A DNA stretch of 64,000 nt from Affinundibacterium fentianense (GCF_018139545.1 NZ_JAGSPJ010000001.1:1-64000), one strand, 5' to 3'; positions 9,174 through 18,571 are shown, counted from the first letter of the stretch. Notes: a model not told the origin generated them from the sequence alone. Program-made: numbers and translations.

Positions 9174-9681
9174 ACAACCTCCTGAAATTTCGAGAAATGT
9201 CACGATGCTGGCAATCGGAGTTGCTTAGCAGTTCATTCTTCGAATCAGAAACATCGTCTACAACTTGAATATAAAATTATAGACGCCGGAGTTTTTCATT
9301 CTTTTCGGTCTTGCATCTGCATGGCAGAAAAGAATAAAAAACGTTTTCGGGTTGTTGGCTTTCGCCTAACTTGGTACAGGGAGATTTTTCGTCCCTATAT
9401 TTGAATGGAAACCCGACTTCCAAAATAATTGCGCAGTTCGAAAAGTGTAACGATCTTTGATTTTGCGCAAACTTTAAAAAATTACTGTAAATCAATTCAG
9501 TAGTTTTTTAAGTTGGGCGAATTGTAGGTGCGCATTTATATCGAGTCAATACTAATAAGATTGTTCTTTATAACTTTTGAATCTATTTATTTGTGCTGCG
9601 TCGCAGCAAATTCTAATAAAATCAAACACTTGCCGTTGAATTTTAAGAAAAACCCTTGACCATACGATTGCATAAAAAAAG
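9174..9681. other. Divergent gene-free region between lytic transglycosylase and ubiD
   Basis: About 500 bases without a supported gene. It should hold promoters for both flanking genes. Open frames on the minus strand here (9277-9495, 9552-10040) are short or antisense to ubiD and look spurious. A -10-like TATAAT on the minus strand (9276-9281) is the only signal I would single out. Confidence 0.5.
9276..9281 (-). promoter_or_regulatory. Possible -10 box for the lytic transglycosylase gene
   Basis: A perfect TATAAT on the minus strand, about 100 bases upstream of the start at 9173. The expected -35 position reads AAAGAA, a poor match, so the call is tentative. Confidence 0.3.
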
Positions 9682-11166
9682 ATGAAATATTTGGATTTGC
9701 GTGATTTTATTTCCCAATTGCAGCAACAAAATGAATTAAAACAAATAGTTACACCAATTTCTCCACATTTAGAAATGACTGAGATCTGTGATCGTACTTT
9801 GCGTGCTGCGGGTCCTGCATTGCTTTTCACGAACCCCAAGGGACATTCGATGCCTGTTTTGGCTAATTTATTCGGAACGCCAAAGCGGGTTGCAATGGGA
9901 ATGGGCGCTGCTGACATCAGTGAGCTGCGAAAAATAGGGCATGTCTTGTCTTCGCTAAAAGAACCTGAGCCACCTAAAGGCTTCAGAGACATCATGGGTT
10001 TGGGATCATTGATCAAGGCTGTTTGGGATATGGCACCCAAAGAGTTACGCAGTGCCCCGTGCCAAGAAATAGTATGGGAGGGAAATGATGTTGACTTAGG
10101 TCGCCTGCCGATTCAACACTGCTGGCCAGGTGACGTCGCCCCTTTGATAACATGGGGACTAGTGATTACCAAAGGACCTCATAAGAAACGCCAGAATCTC
10201 GGAATTTATCGGCAACAAGTCTTGGCTAGAAATAAAGTGATTATGCGTTGGTTAGCGCATCGTGGGGGGGCGCTTGACTTTCGTGAGCATACTTTGCTCA
10301 ACAAAGGAAAGCCTTATCCGATCGCTGTTGCCTTAGGTGCTGATCCCGCGACTATTCTGGGGGCAGTTACCCCAGTTCCAGACAGTTTGTCCGAATATCA
10401 ATTTGCTGGTTTGTTGCGCGGTAGTCGGACTGAACTTGTCAAGGCGATCGGGAGCGAATTGCGGGTTCCTGCTTCTGCTGAGATAGTCTTGGAAGGGCAT
10501 ATATATCCCGACGATTCACACCATAGCGGATTCGAACACGCGCTTGAAGGACCATTTGGGGATCATACTGGCTACTATAATGAACAAGATAGTTTCCCTG
10601 TCTTCACCATTGACCGAATCACGATGCGACATAACCCAATCTATCACTCCACCTATACGGGAAAACCGCCAGATGAGCCTGCGGTTCTCGGCGTCGCATT
10701 AAATGAAGTCTTTGTTCCACTTCTACAAAAGCAATTCTCTGAAATTACTGACTTTTATTTACCACCAGAAGGTTGTAGCTATCGAATGGCAGTGGTTCAA
10801 ATTAGAAAGTCGTATGCCGGTCATGCGAAGCGAGTGATGTTTGGTGTTTGGAGTTTTCTTCGGCAATTCATGTACACCAAATTCATCATTGTTGTTGACG
10901 AGGATGTCAATATTCGTGATTGGAAAGAGGTCGTATGGGCAATTACAACGAGAGTTGACCCAATGCGTGATACGACGATGGTGGATAATACACCAATTGA
11001 TTATCTTGATTTCGCGTCACCTGTTAGCGGCCTTGGAAGTAAGATGGGTTTGGATGCAACAAACAAATGGCCGGGTGAAACAAATCGAGAGTGGGGAACG
11101 ACCATTCAAATGTCGGTTGACGTGAAAACCAGGATTGATCAAATCTGGCAAGAACTAGGTCTTTAG
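9682..11166 (+). CDS. ubiD: 4-hydroxy-3-polyprenylbenzoate decarboxylase UbiD
   Basis: A 494-aa protein, close to the usual size for UbiD (about 490-500 aa). It decarboxylates the polyprenylated hydroxybenzoate intermediate of ubiquinone synthesis using a prenylated FMN supplied by UbiX. Family segments seen: '[12 protein letters not shown]' at the N-terminus, '[20 protein letters not shown]', '[11 protein letters not shown]', '[19 protein letters not shown]' and '[18 protein letters not shown]'. No ubiX or other ubi gene is adjacent. The Shine-Dalgarno is weak (A-rich AAAG). It is followed closely by the ffs promoter. Confidence 0.96.
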   Translation: MKYLDLRDFISQLQQQNELKQIVTPISPHLEMTEICDRTLRAAGPALLFTNPKGHSMPVLANLFGTPKRVAMGMGAADISELRKIGHVLSSLKEPEPPKGFRDIMGLGSLIKAVWDMAPKELRSAPCQEIVWEGNDVDLGRLPIQHCWPGDVAPLITWGLVITKGPHKKRQNLGIYRQQVLARNKVIMRWLAHRGGALDFREHTLLNKGKPYPIAVALGADPATILGAVTPVPDSLSEYQFAGLLRGSRTELVKAIGSELRVPASAEIVLEGHIYPDDSHHSGFEHALEGPFGDHTGYYNEQDSFPVFTIDRITMRHNPIYHSTYTGKPPDEPAVLGVALNEVFVPLLQKQFSEITDFYLPPEGCSYRMAVVQIRKSYAGHAKRVMFGVWSFLRQFMYTKFIIVVDEDVNIRDWKEVVWAITTRVDPMRDTTMVDNTPIDYLDFASPVSGLGSKMGLDATNKWPGETNREWGTTIQMSVDVKTRIDQIWQELGL

Positions 11167-11187
11167 TCTGAAACGTCATAATTTCAA

Positions 11188-11216
11188 TTCACGAAACTCT
11201 GTCAATACAGTATAAT
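11188..11216 (+). promoter_or_regulatory. Promoter of ffs
   Basis: A consensus -10 TATAAT (11211-11216) lies 17 bases after a fair -35 TTCACG (11188-11193). Initiation 6-7 bases further on falls at the expected 5' end of the SRP RNA, which supports the call. Confidence 0.65.
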
Positions 11217-11221
11217 TCGGG

Positions 11222-11320
11222 CTGGCGGGCCCCTGCGCATTGCGGCGTGACCAATCTGGTCAGGTCGGGAACGAAGCAGCCACAGTCATTTCCCGTAAGT
11301 GCCGCAGATCAGGCTCGCCT
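11222..11320 (+). ncRNA. ffs: Signal recognition particle 4.5S RNA
   Basis: The SRP RNA apical loop is plain: 'GGTCAGGTCGGGAACGAAGC' followed by AGCC. The flanking arms pair to give the long hairpin of small bacterial SRP RNA (GGCGGGCC...GCGGC against GCCGC...GGCTCGCC). The RNA binds Ffh to form the particle that targets nascent membrane proteins. Its place just upstream of dnaX-ybaB-recR matches many betaproteobacteria. The ends are set by pairing and the promoter, and are approximate. Downstream, a T-rich tail (CCTATTTTTATTT) may act as the terminator. Confidence 0.92.
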
Positions 11321-12113
11321 CCTACCTATTTTTATTTCTAGCGTCTTCGTTTTTCATACGGCGCGACTCATTTTCTGTGAACATCAAGTTGGGGCTCGCT
11401 AAGGGTGTATTTTGTCAACTTGTACTGACACATTTCATTTTTCTTCTTGATTGTTGACTTGCACGTTCCTAGCACTGCAGATCTGAAATGTTAATGAAGC
11501 TTAGCTCTATGTGTTGGCTTGAATTTTAGTAGTGCGATGCCATGGCTGTAACGGAAATGCGCGACGCATTCTTCGATTTGATCCTTTCAGTTGACCTGAA
11601 TTGGTATTGATATTCAACCTCAATTGAATAGAAATGTTTGTTCAATTCGTTTTGTTTGCCTGATCAATGTGGAGAGCTATGCCGAAAGATTCAATCAGAT
11701 GTTGGAAAATGGCGTTTTGTTGCGTTCTTGTTTTGAGGAACCAAAGAGGTTTGACTTGATTCAGCCGATTTCACCCGATTAATTTGGTTGTATGCGCGCG
11801 CGATTTTTGTTGGAGAATATTGACCCCATGTGAGCTGTGATCTGAGTAAAGTGGAGGAATGCTATTGAGGTCTCGTAGGTGAATCGAATAATTGAACGGC
11901 AGCGGTTAGGATTCTAAAATACCTACTGCGGTTTTATTGAAAACTCTATAAAATGCCTCGTCGATTGTCGAGCATTCTCGGCTAGAATCGAACAAATAAG
12001 TGAGTTGGTTAGCACGGCAATCAATCTATTTAAGATTCGGTGCTGAATGGAATGCACAAAGGATTGAATTTTTTGAAGACTTTGTGTGAAAAACAATAAG
12101 GTAAAATTGACAG
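11321..12113. other. Long gene-free stretch between ffs and dnaX
   Basis: About 790 bases with no open frame of note and no recognisable RNA. One tiny frame (11679-11759, 26 codons, MPKDSIRCWK...) has GGAG five bases before its ATG, a basic N-terminus and a hydrophobic centre. I cannot tell whether it is real. The composition is not strikingly different from the neighbours. It could be a decayed gene or an unrecognised RNA locus. The last 14 bases hold a possible dnaX promoter. Confidence 0.5.
12100..12113 (+). promoter_or_regulatory. Possible -10 element of dnaX, leaderless arrangement
   Basis: GGTAAAAT ends at 12107, exactly six bases before the dnaX ATG at 12114. Transcription from it would begin at or next to the start codon, and no close Shine-Dalgarno is present. 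surE has the same arrangement at 31640-31654. No good -35 is visible, so this is tentative. Confidence 0.3.
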
Positions 12114-14414
12114 ATGTCTTATCAAGTTTTAGCCCGAAAATATCGCCCTAAGAGTTTTTCAACTCTGGTTGGGCAAGAGCACGTTGTGCGCGCTTTAACT
12201 CACGCGCTCGATCAGCAACGATTGCACCATGCTTATTTGTTCACTGGCACACGTGGGGTTGGGAAAACAACATTGTCCCGTATATTGGCCAAGTCATTCA
12301 ATTGTGAAAAAGGAATCACGGCTCAGCCTTGTGGGCAATGTGAAGCATGTGTTGCAATTGATGCTGGACGTTTTGTCGATTATATCGAAATGGATGCGGC
12401 ATCCAATCGTGGAGTCGACGAAATGGCTACTTTGTTGGAGCAGGCTATCTATGCACCATCGAATGCGCGATATAAAGTGTACATGATCGATGAAGTGCAC
12501 ATGCTCACGAATCACGCTTTCAATGCGATGTTGAAGACTTTGGAAGAGCCGCCAGAGCATATAAAATTTATTTTGGCGACGACCGATCCGCAGAAAATTC
12601 CCGTTACTGTACTTTCAAGATGTTTGCAATTTAATTTGAAGCAGATGCCACCGGGTCATATTGTTGGACATCTTGAAAATATTTTGGGACAAGAACAAAT
12701 TGAATTCGAAGTGTCGGCTTTGCGATTGTTGGCGCAGGGAGCTCATGGTTCAATGCGTGACGCCCTCTCATTGACTGATCAAGCTATTGCCTATGCTGCG
12801 GGTAAGGTTAGCCTTGATGCCGTTCAAAATATGTTAGGGGCTCTTGATCAATCTTATTTGCTTCGCTTATTGGATGCGCTTTTAGTTGAGGATGGTCGAT
12901 CACTATTGGGTGTGGCGGATGAAATGGCCGCGCGCAGTCTTTCCTACAAAGCGGCTTTGCAAGATTTGGCGACGTTACTTCATCAAATTACGGTTGCGCA
13001 ATTGGTTCCGTCGGCCTTGCCTGAAGATTTGCCTGAGCGAGCAGAATTGCTCAGATTGGCGCAGGCGTTCGCGAAAGAGGAAATCCAACTTTACTATCAG
13101 ATTGCCATACATGGACGAAATGAAATTGGACTCGCACCTGATGAGTATGCAGGATTTTGTATGTGTTTAATGCGTATGCTGGCGTTTCGTCCTGCGTCCT
13201 CCACGGCTCAAGGAAGTGCATCGAGATCGGATGGTGATGTGGCGGCAAGGCATTCTACCGCAAGTCAGAGTACTGTTCGATCGTCGAACGGCGCTCAAAT
13301 TTTAAAGCAAGATTTGTCGGTGACCCCGCGTTCAAATAATGCAAACTTGACCGACCAAGTGGCTATCGAACAAATCGCAAAATCAGAATTGATTGAAGAT
13401 GGAGAGAAAGTTGCTATACCGCTGAGTTCTGCGCTAAATATGCAAGCGCCAGTCCCGAACAAACCGATGAGCCCAGCAATGGCAGCGTTGGCTGCTGCCC
13501 GGGCCGGAAGTGCAAATGGCGCGAAAAAGCAAAATGGCATAAAAGCGCCAATGGCTCTGTCCTCCGAATCTCCAAATCAAAGTTCTGTTCCTTCCATAAG
13601 CATTCAAGATCGAGAGTCAAGTGCAAAGTCTGAACGAGTAATAACTCCAGCGTCTTCAACCGTACAAGAAATCGCAAAAAGTTCAAATCGCGATTTGGAA
13701 CCACCTCCATGGGATGATATCGATATTGACCAATATTCCTTAACTCCTACGCACGGGCGGCACAAAGAAATTCAGGAGAGTGATTATTGGAGTGAAGAGA
13801 TCTCTAATCAAGCGCATAGGCCTGATGCTGCCGAAACAGCAACGGCTGAGTTGCAATTAGAGTCGGAAAATGTTGCTTTAGCTGCAACTGAAATCAATCT
13901 TCAGATCACGGAGTCGGCACCACAGTCTGGACGACTCGAGGAGTGGGTCCCATTGACCTCGTCTAGCCAGACTATCGAAAATGCTAGTCGTACTCTCAAA
14001 CTGCTTCCTGTGCCAGAAATCGAGTGGGATGGACATTGGCCTAATTTGGCAGCGAGCCTACCTTTGCGGGGAGTTGCTCAACAACTTGCACAACAAAGCG
14101 AATTGCGTGATTGTGTTATCAATGGCAATGCGGTTTTGTTTAAGCTCTGCGTTCCTTTGCAAACACTGTTGTCAGCAGGTAGTGGAGAAAAGTTGTCGGC
14201 TGTATTAAACGAGAAATTTGCGACATTTCAAAGAGAAGTTCGATTGGAATTTGAAATTGGCGCTGTTGAACTGACCGCAAACGCGCAGGCAGTGGCTGAG
14301 CGGGCCGAACGTCAAGCGGAGGCAGAAAATTCTATACGAACAGATGGCTTTGTTCAAACACTGATGCGTGAGTTTGGCGCGACGATTTTAACTGGTAGTG
14401 TTCGACCAGTATAA
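12114..14414 (+). CDS. dnaX: DNA polymerase III subunits gamma/tau
   Basis: A 766-aa clamp-loader ATPase. The N-terminal AAA+ module carries the Walker A motif GTRGVGKT (residues 45-52), a zinc site of the type C...CGQCEAC, the Walker B 'DEVHM' (126-130), and 'NAMLKTLEEPP', with sensor residues near 'LSRCLQF'. Domain III follows to about residue 365. A long low-complexity linker rich in Ser, Ala and Asn (about 365-620) leads to a C-terminal tau-type region that should contact the polymerase and DnaB. The full-length product is tau. I saw no convincing A-AAA-AAG slippery site, so a shorter gamma form by frameshifting is not supported. It heads the dnaX-ybaB-recR group. Confidence 0.97.
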   Translation: MSYQVLARKYRPKSFSTLVGQEHVVRALTHALDQQRLHHAYLFTGTRGVGKTTLSRILAKSFNCEKGITAQPCGQCEACVAIDAGRFVDYIEMDAASNRGVDEMATLLEQAIYAPSNARYKVYMIDEVHMLTNHAFNAMLKTLEEPPEHIKFILATTDPQKIPVTVLSRCLQFNLKQMPPGHIVGHLENILGQEQIEFEVSALRLLAQGAHGSMRDALSLTDQAIAYAAGKVSLDAVQNMLGALDQSYLLRLLDALLVEDGRSLLGVADEMAARSLSYKAALQDLATLLHQITVAQLVPSALPEDLPERAELLRLAQAFAKEEIQLYYQIAIHGRNEIGLAPDEYAGFCMCLMRMLAFRPASSTAQGSASRSDGDVAARHSTASQSTVRSSNGAQILKQDLSVTPRSNNANLTDQVAIEQIAKSELIEDGEKVAIPLSSALNMQAPVPNKPMSPAMAALAAARAGSANGAKKQNGIKAPMALSSESPNQSSVPSISIQDRESSAKSERVITPASSTVQEIAKSSNRDLEPPPWDDIDIDQYSLTPTHGRHKEIQESDYWSEEISNQAHRPDAAETATAELQLESENVALAATEINLQITESAPQSGRLEEWVPLTSSSQTIENASRTLKLLPVPEIEWDGHWPNLAASLPLRGVAQQLAQQSELRDCVINGNAVLFKLCVPLQTLLSAGSGEKLSAVLNEKFATFQREVRLEFEIGAVELTANAQAVAERAERQAEAENSIRTDGFVQTLMREFGATILTGSVRPV

Positions 14415-14493
14415 GGATTTTGAAACAATGACCCCAAGTTGCTGATCTATCAGACCTTGTAATATGAATTAAATTAGTAAAGGAGAAGTTCTC

Positions 14494-14820
14494 ATGATGA
14501 AAAACCAATTGGCTGGCTTGATGAAACAAGCGCAAGCAATGCAAGATAATATGAAAAAAGCGCAAGATCAATTAGCGTTGGTCGAGGTGGAAGGGCAATC
14601 TGGTGCTGGATTAGTGCGGGTTGTGATGACTTGCAAAAATGACGTTAAGAGAGTGACGATCGATCCAAGCTTATTAGCCGACGATAAAGATATGTTGGAA
14701 GATTTAGTCGCCGCCGCTTTTAATGATGCGGTACGAAAAGCTGAGGCAACAAGTCAAGAAAAAATGGCTGGATTGACAGCCGGTATGCCTCTGCCACCAG
14801 GCTTCAAGCTGCCATTCTGA
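14494..14820 (+). CDS. ybaB: YbaB/EbfC family nucleoid-associated protein
   Basis: A 108-aa DNA-binding dimer subunit. '[21 protein letters not shown]' forms the N-terminal helix, followed by '[23 protein letters not shown]' beta structure and a Gly/Pro-rich C-terminus '[13 protein letters not shown]', all family hallmarks. The ATG has AAAGGAGA about eight bases upstream. It lies between dnaX and recR, the classic order, and may link nucleoid structure to recombinational repair. (The helix quoted is at residues about 4-24.). Confidence 0.96.
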   Translation: MMKNQLAGLMKQAQAMQDNMKKAQDQLALVEVEGQSGAGLVRVVMTCKNDVKRVTIDPSLLADDKDMLEDLVAAAFNDAVRKAEATSQEKMAGLTAGMPLPPGFKLPF

Positions 14821-14855
14821 GTTTTTTCGTCGTTACGTATTTGAAAAAAATCGAG

Positions 14856-14890
14856 GCGCATCCGGTTTAGATCGGGTGCGCTTTATTTAT
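14856..14890 (+). terminator. Terminator or attenuator between ybaB and recR
   Basis: A 9-bp stem with one wobble (GCGCATCCG at 14856-14864 with CGGGTGCGC at 14873-14881) is followed by TTTATTTATT. It lies inside the expected dnaX-ybaB-recR unit, so it may only partly stop transcription, leaving recR at a lower level or with its own promoter. Confidence 0.6.
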
Positions 14891-14902
14891 TGAGATAATC
14901 GT

Positions 14903-15499
14903 GTGAAATCATTAGGTAGTTTAGAACAATTGTCTGAAGCGTTGCGGCGCCTACCTGGGGTTGGTCCCAAATCGGCCTTGCGAATGACTTATCATTTACT
15001 TCAGCATGATCGCGAAGGCGCGGAGTTAATCGGTCGTGCAATGTTGTCTGCTCTGAACATGGTGCATAACTGCTCGCTATGCAATACTTTCACTGAAAAT
15101 GAGACTTGCGAACTGTGTTTGAATCAGGAGCGCGAGCGGTCGATGCTGTGCGTTGTAGAGTCTCCCAGTGATCAGCTAATGATCGAGCAAACGATGACCT
15201 ATAAAGGTTTGTATTTCGTGTTGATGGGGAGATTGTCGCCGTTAGATGGTGTGGGGCCTCAGCATATTCATTTGGAAAAATTAGTACGCAGAGCGACCGA
15301 CGGCCAAGTGCGAGAGGTCGTATTAGCAACTAACTTTAACAATGAAGGCGAAGCAACAGCGCACTATATAAGTGAAACATTGAAAGCGCGAGGCTTGCTG
15401 GTAAGTCGACTTGCTCGCGGCGTGCCAGTTGGTGGCGAGTTGGAATATGTCGATCCAGGGACAATAGCGCGCGCAATGCTCGATCGACGGGTGACTTGA
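14903..15499 (+). CDS. recR: Recombination mediator protein RecR
   Basis: A 198-aa protein that works with RecF/RecO to load RecA on SSB-coated gapped DNA. A helix-hairpin-helix opens the protein ('[20 protein letters not shown]'), then comes a Cys4 zinc finger ('CSLCNTF' and 'CELC', residues about 57-72), then a TOPRIM domain with 'LCVVESPSD' and '[11 protein letters not shown]'. The length is typical. The start is GTG, with a weak GAG upstream. Its stop overlaps the ATG of the next gene (TGATG), so the CoA-transferase may be translationally coupled, although it is functionally unrelated. Confidence 0.96.
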   Translation: MKSLGSLEQLSEALRRLPGVGPKSALRMTYHLLQHDREGAELIGRAMLSALNMVHNCSLCNTFTENETCELCLNQERERSMLCVVESPSDQLMIEQTMTYKGLYFVLMGRLSPLDGVGPQHIHLEKLVRRATDGQVREVVLATNFNNEGEATAHYISETLKARGLLVSRLARGVPVGGELEYVDPGTIARAMLDRRVT

Positions 15500-16752
15500 T
15501 GTCTGCACGAAACCAAGAAAAATCACATGGCCCGTTAGCAGGTATTAAAGTTCTCGAACTTGGTACCTTGATTGCAGGTCCTTTTTGCGCCCGGATGTTT
15601 GGAGAGTTTGGTGCTGAAGTGATTAAGGTGGAAACGCCAGATGGCGGTGATCCATTGCGCCACTGGCGAGTTTTAAAAGATGGTACCTCTCTGTGGTGGC
15701 GTTTGCAATCGAGAAATAAGAAAAGCCTGACGCTGAATATGAAGTCGAAGGAGGCCCAGGAGATAGCTCGACGATTGGCGCTCGACGCCGATATTATTAT
15801 CGAAAATTATCGCCCAGGTGTTTTGGAAAAATGGGGGCTTGGATACGAAGATTTGAAGTTGATTAATCCAGCGACGATCATGGTGCGTTTATCGGGCTAT
15901 GGCCAATCTGGTCCGCTCAAAGATTTCCCCGGCTTTGGTGCGGTTGGGGAATCGATGGGAGGACTACGCTATGTATCAGGTCATCCTGATCGACCACCAG
16001 TTCGCGTTGGTATCTCAATAGGCGATTCAGTTGCAGCGCTGCATGGCGTGATTGGTGCCATGATGGCATTGCGACATCGAGATGTCACAGGTGGGCGCTG
16101 GAATAAAAAGGAAGGTGCTGAATTGATTGCTGGGCAAGGACAAATGGTCGATGTTGCCTTATATGAGTCAGTCTTTAATTTGATGGAATCATTGGTTCCA
16201 GAGTTTGATTTTGCTGGAGTTGTTAGAGAGCGCACTGGTGGCGCATTGCCGGGGATTGTTCCATCGAATACTTATACTTGCCAAGATGGAGAGAATATAG
16301 TTATTGCGGGAAATGGTGATGCCATTTTTCGTCGATTGATGTTAGCGATCCAGCGAGTTGACTTGGCGGAAGATCCAGAGTTGCAACGAAACGATGGGCG
16401 CGTTCCTCGGACCGCAGAGATTGATGCTGCGATTCAGGCGTGGTGTTCGTCAATGCTGATTGATCAAGCATTAACTATCTTGCGTGAAGCGGATGTTCCT
16501 GTCAGTAAGATTTATTCTGTGCGCGATATGATGGCTGATCCGCAATTTCAGGCTCGTGACATGTTTGAGCAGCACCATTTCTCAGATGGGGCGCCAGTGA
16601 AATTTCCTGCGATTAGCCCGAAGTTATCAAAGACTCCTGGCGTGACACATTGGATGGGGCCGGAGTTGGGCGCCCATTCAGAAGAAATTTTAATATCGCT
16701 GGGATATACTTGTTTAGAGATCGATGAATTGCGCAAGCGAAAAGTGATATAG
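15499..16752 (+). CDS. CaiB/BaiF family CoA-transferase
   Basis: A 417-aa class III CoA-transferase. The N-terminal 'PLAGIKVLELGTLIAGPFCARMFGEFGAEVIKVE' region (residues about 12-45) is the family's Rossmann-like start. 'NKKSLTLNMKSKEAQEIARRL', 'ENYRPGVLEKWGLGYEDL' and 'SGYGQSGP' follow. A conserved Asp after 'RVGISIG' is the expected acyl-CoA-forming residue. It moves CoA between carboxylic acids, but the substrates are not readable from sequence. I start at the ATG 15499, which overlaps the recR stop codon; a TTG one codon earlier is unlikely. No other acyl-CoA pathway genes are adjacent. Confidence 0.92.
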   Translation: MSARNQEKSHGPLAGIKVLELGTLIAGPFCARMFGEFGAEVIKVETPDGGDPLRHWRVLKDGTSLWWRLQSRNKKSLTLNMKSKEAQEIARRLALDADIIIENYRPGVLEKWGLGYEDLKLINPATIMVRLSGYGQSGPLKDFPGFGAVGESMGGLRYVSGHPDRPPVRVGISIGDSVAALHGVIGAMMALRHRDVTGGRWNKKEGAELIAGQGQMVDVALYESVFNLMESLVPEFDFAGVVRERTGGALPGIVPSNTYTCQDGENIVIAGNGDAIFRRLMLAIQRVDLAEDPELQRNDGRVPRTAEIDAAIQAWCSSMLIDQALTILREADVPVSKIYSVRDMMADPQFQARDMFEQHHFSDGAPVKFPAISPKLSKTPGVTHWMGPELGAHSEEILISLGYTCLEIDELRKRKVI

Positions 16753-16762
16753 CACTTTTCGC
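16737..16762. repeat. Perfect inverted repeat spanning the CoA-transferase stop codon
   Basis: GCGAAAAGTG (16737-16746) and its exact complement CACTTTTCGC (16753-16762) flank six bases that contain the TAG stop. There is no T-run on either side, so it is not a textbook terminator. It could stabilise the mRNA end or stop transcription in a factor-assisted way between the convergent genes. Confidence 0.5.
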
Positions 16763-16811
16763 TCTCAGCGTATTCCACCTAGATTGGACTTCGAATTGGT
16801 TTGGAAATACC

Positions 16812-17414
16812 CTAGGATAAGGTTTTTAAATATTCTCTTATCCCAGCAAGTAGCATTTCGACTGCCATCGCTGTAAGAATCAAACCCATGAGGCGTTCGA
16901 CGGCAGTCATTGTACGTTCGCCCAATGCGCGTTGCATTCTTTCTGCGCTCAATAGGACAATCAACCAAACGATCGCAACCGCGATTAGTGCGGCAACGTG
17001 AATCGCGACATCGAGACGACTGTCAGACGAAAATAGTAAAACCGTTGCAAGCGATGAAGGGCCTGCAAGAGCGGGAATCGCTAATGGGACAATAAACGGC
17101 TCACTCTCACCTTCGGTTCCCCCGAACACTCCGCCTTCTTGAGGAAACACCATTCTTAGTGCAATCAAGAATAGGATGACACCACCACCAATTCTCAAGG
17201 ATACTTCAGATAACTGCAAGGCTTCAAGAAAGTGCTTGCCAAAGAACATGAAGAGGAGCAACAGGATAAAAGCGATTGCACATTCTCGAACGACAACTTG
17301 CCAACGTCGCTCTGGAGAGACTTTCGAAAGAGCACTGACAAAGATAGGGATGTTGCCAAATGGGTCTGTGACTAGAATGAGCAGAATAAGTGATTGAAAA
17401 AAATCTTGAGTCAT
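16812..17414 (-). CDS. MarC family integral membrane protein
   Basis: A 200-aa membrane protein with about six hydrophobic segments and the MarC-family signatures 'LVTDPFGNIPIF', 'RIGGGVILFLIALRM' and 'PLAIPALAGPSSLATVLL'. It is closest in feel to the YhgN subgroup. Despite the historic name, MarC proteins are not shown to give antibiotic resistance, and the function is unknown (a transport role has been suggested). It is monocistronic and convergent with the CoA-transferase gene. AAGGTGAG about ten bases upstream supports the start. Confidence 0.92.
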   Translation of the reverse strand: MTQDFFQSLILLILVTDPFGNIPIFVSALSKVSPERRWQVVVRECAIAFILLLLFMFFGKHFLEALQLSEVSLRIGGGVILFLIALRMVFPQEGGVFGGTEGESEPFIVPLAIPALAGPSSLATVLLFSSDSRLDVAIHVAALIAVAIVWLIVLLSAERMQRALGERTMTAVERLMGLILTAMAVEMLLAGIREYLKTLS

Positions 17415-17662
17415 TTAATTGTTTCTCACCTTTGTTATAGTTAATTAATGCTCGAGTGTTTTCTCTATGCATTAGGTGGCGGTTTTCTAAGTATTCATTA
17501 CACGCAATTCTGGGGGCGAAAAAGGTTTCGGTCAATCTTGTTTTGTGCAGGGCTATTAAGGCGAGAAAATATCTTTGTGTTTTGCCGTAAAATCTCCTTG
17601 TCTCGATCGAGATGTTAAAGTACTGACCGAGCAAATTATTCACTTTTAGAAAACGCTGAGAA

Positions 17663-17851
17663 ATGATCACAAACAAAAAAATACGACCAGACACTCCCTG
17701 TGTTGCCGTTTGTTCGACAACCTTTGACGAGGTTTGCAGAGGATGTGGTCGGACGGTTGCCGAAGTTGCGGATTGGGTATTTATGAGCCAAGACGAGAAA
17801 GATAAAGTTTGGGATCGGATTTTGGCGCAAGGTTTTCCTCGCCGCAATTAA
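17663..17851 (+). CDS. DUF1289 domain-containing small protein
   Basis: A 62-aa protein. The spaced Cys residues in 'DTPCVAVCSTTFDEVCRGCG' and the following 'RTVAEVADW' are the DUF1289 signature and suggest a small metal- or Fe-S-binding fold. The C-terminal 'KDKVWDRI' also fits the family. The function is unknown. The gene is alone between the MarC gene and the type II secretion operon. Confidence 0.88.
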   Translation: MITNKKIRPDTPCVAVCSTTFDEVCRGCGRTVAEVADWVFMSQDEKDKVWDRILAQGFPRRN

Positions 17852-17913
17852 ATTCTATGATGTAAATAGTTGTAATGAAATTTAACGTCATCATTAAGTC
17901 AAATTAAAATATT

Positions 17914-17947
17914 GTAGAAGTGAATTCTGTCCGAATTATTCTTCTAC
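17914..17947. repeat. Imperfect inverted repeat after the DUF1289 gene
   Basis: GTAGAAG (17914-17920) pairs with CTTCTAC (17941-17947), with further pairing between GAATTC and GAATTATT inside. On the minus strand it is followed by AATATTTT. It may be a weak terminator or an operator before the gsp operon; neither is established. Confidence 0.35.
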
Positions 17948-18103
17948 AAGAGATTCTAATGGCATCTTTGTGCTGAATTCGTGTTAGGATTTCCGACTTA
18001 AGCTTTTAATATTTTTTTTCGGTGATCGAGAGCGGTTTGCGTCATTCAATCTGCTTGATCGGCCGATATTTTTATCAAAATTAACCAATGTAATGAGAAT
18101 GCA

Positions 18104-18562
18104 ATGAAGAATGTTCGTTTTAAACAGAATCCCAATAAGTTTGCTTTTACAAATGGTTTTACTTTGATTGAAATTATGATTGTGTTAGTCATCATGGGCA
18201 TTTTGGCTGGGTTAGTAGTGCCAAAATTAATGGGACGAACCGATGATGCTCGCGTATTGCAAGCAAAGCAGGACATCTCGACGATGCTCGGTGCCTTGAA
18301 AATGTATAAGTTGGATAATTTGCGTTATCCGACAACAGAGCAGGGCCTACAAGCTTTAATCACTAAGCCAACTTCAGGGCCTGCTGCTAATGGGTATAGA
18401 TCGGAAGGCTATATTTCTAAATTAGCCAAAGATCCTTGGGGAAATCCCTATCAATACGCCTCGCCGGGCTTGAAGTCTGAAATTGAAATCTATTCCTATG
18501 GACAAGATGGCAAACCTGGAGGTACAGGCTATGACGCTGATATCGGGTCTTGGGATCTGTAA
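18104..18562 (+). CDS. gspG: Type II secretion major pseudopilin GspG
   Basis: A 152-aa prepilin. A 17-residue leader ends in Gly before '[20 protein letters not shown]', which has the essential Glu at mature position 5; a prepilin peptidase would cut there and N-methylate. The C-terminal '[17 protein letters not shown]' matches the conserved calcium-binding loop of GspG. It forms the body of the pseudopilus that pushes substrates through the GspD channel. It is the first gene of the gsp cluster, with an ATG 252 bases after the previous gene; the promoter is presumably in that gap. Confidence 0.97.
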   Translation: MKNVRFKQNPNKFAFTNGFTLIEIMIVLVIMGILAGLVVPKLMGRTDDARVLQAKQDISTMLGALKMYKLDNLRYPTTEQGLQALITKPTSGPAANGYRSEGYISKLAKDPWGNPYQYASPGLKSEIEIYSYGQDGKPGGTGYDADIGSWDL

Positions 18563-18571
18563 ATAGCGCTC

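Noticed and set aside
9552-10040. 162-codon minus-strand frame
   Set aside because: Largely antisense to ubiD, which is a certain gene.
13520-13540. Programmed -1 frameshift site in dnaX giving gamma
   Set aside because: The reading frame has GCG AAA AAG, preceded by G rather than A, so the classical A-AAA-AAG heptamer is not formed, and no clear downstream hairpin was seen.
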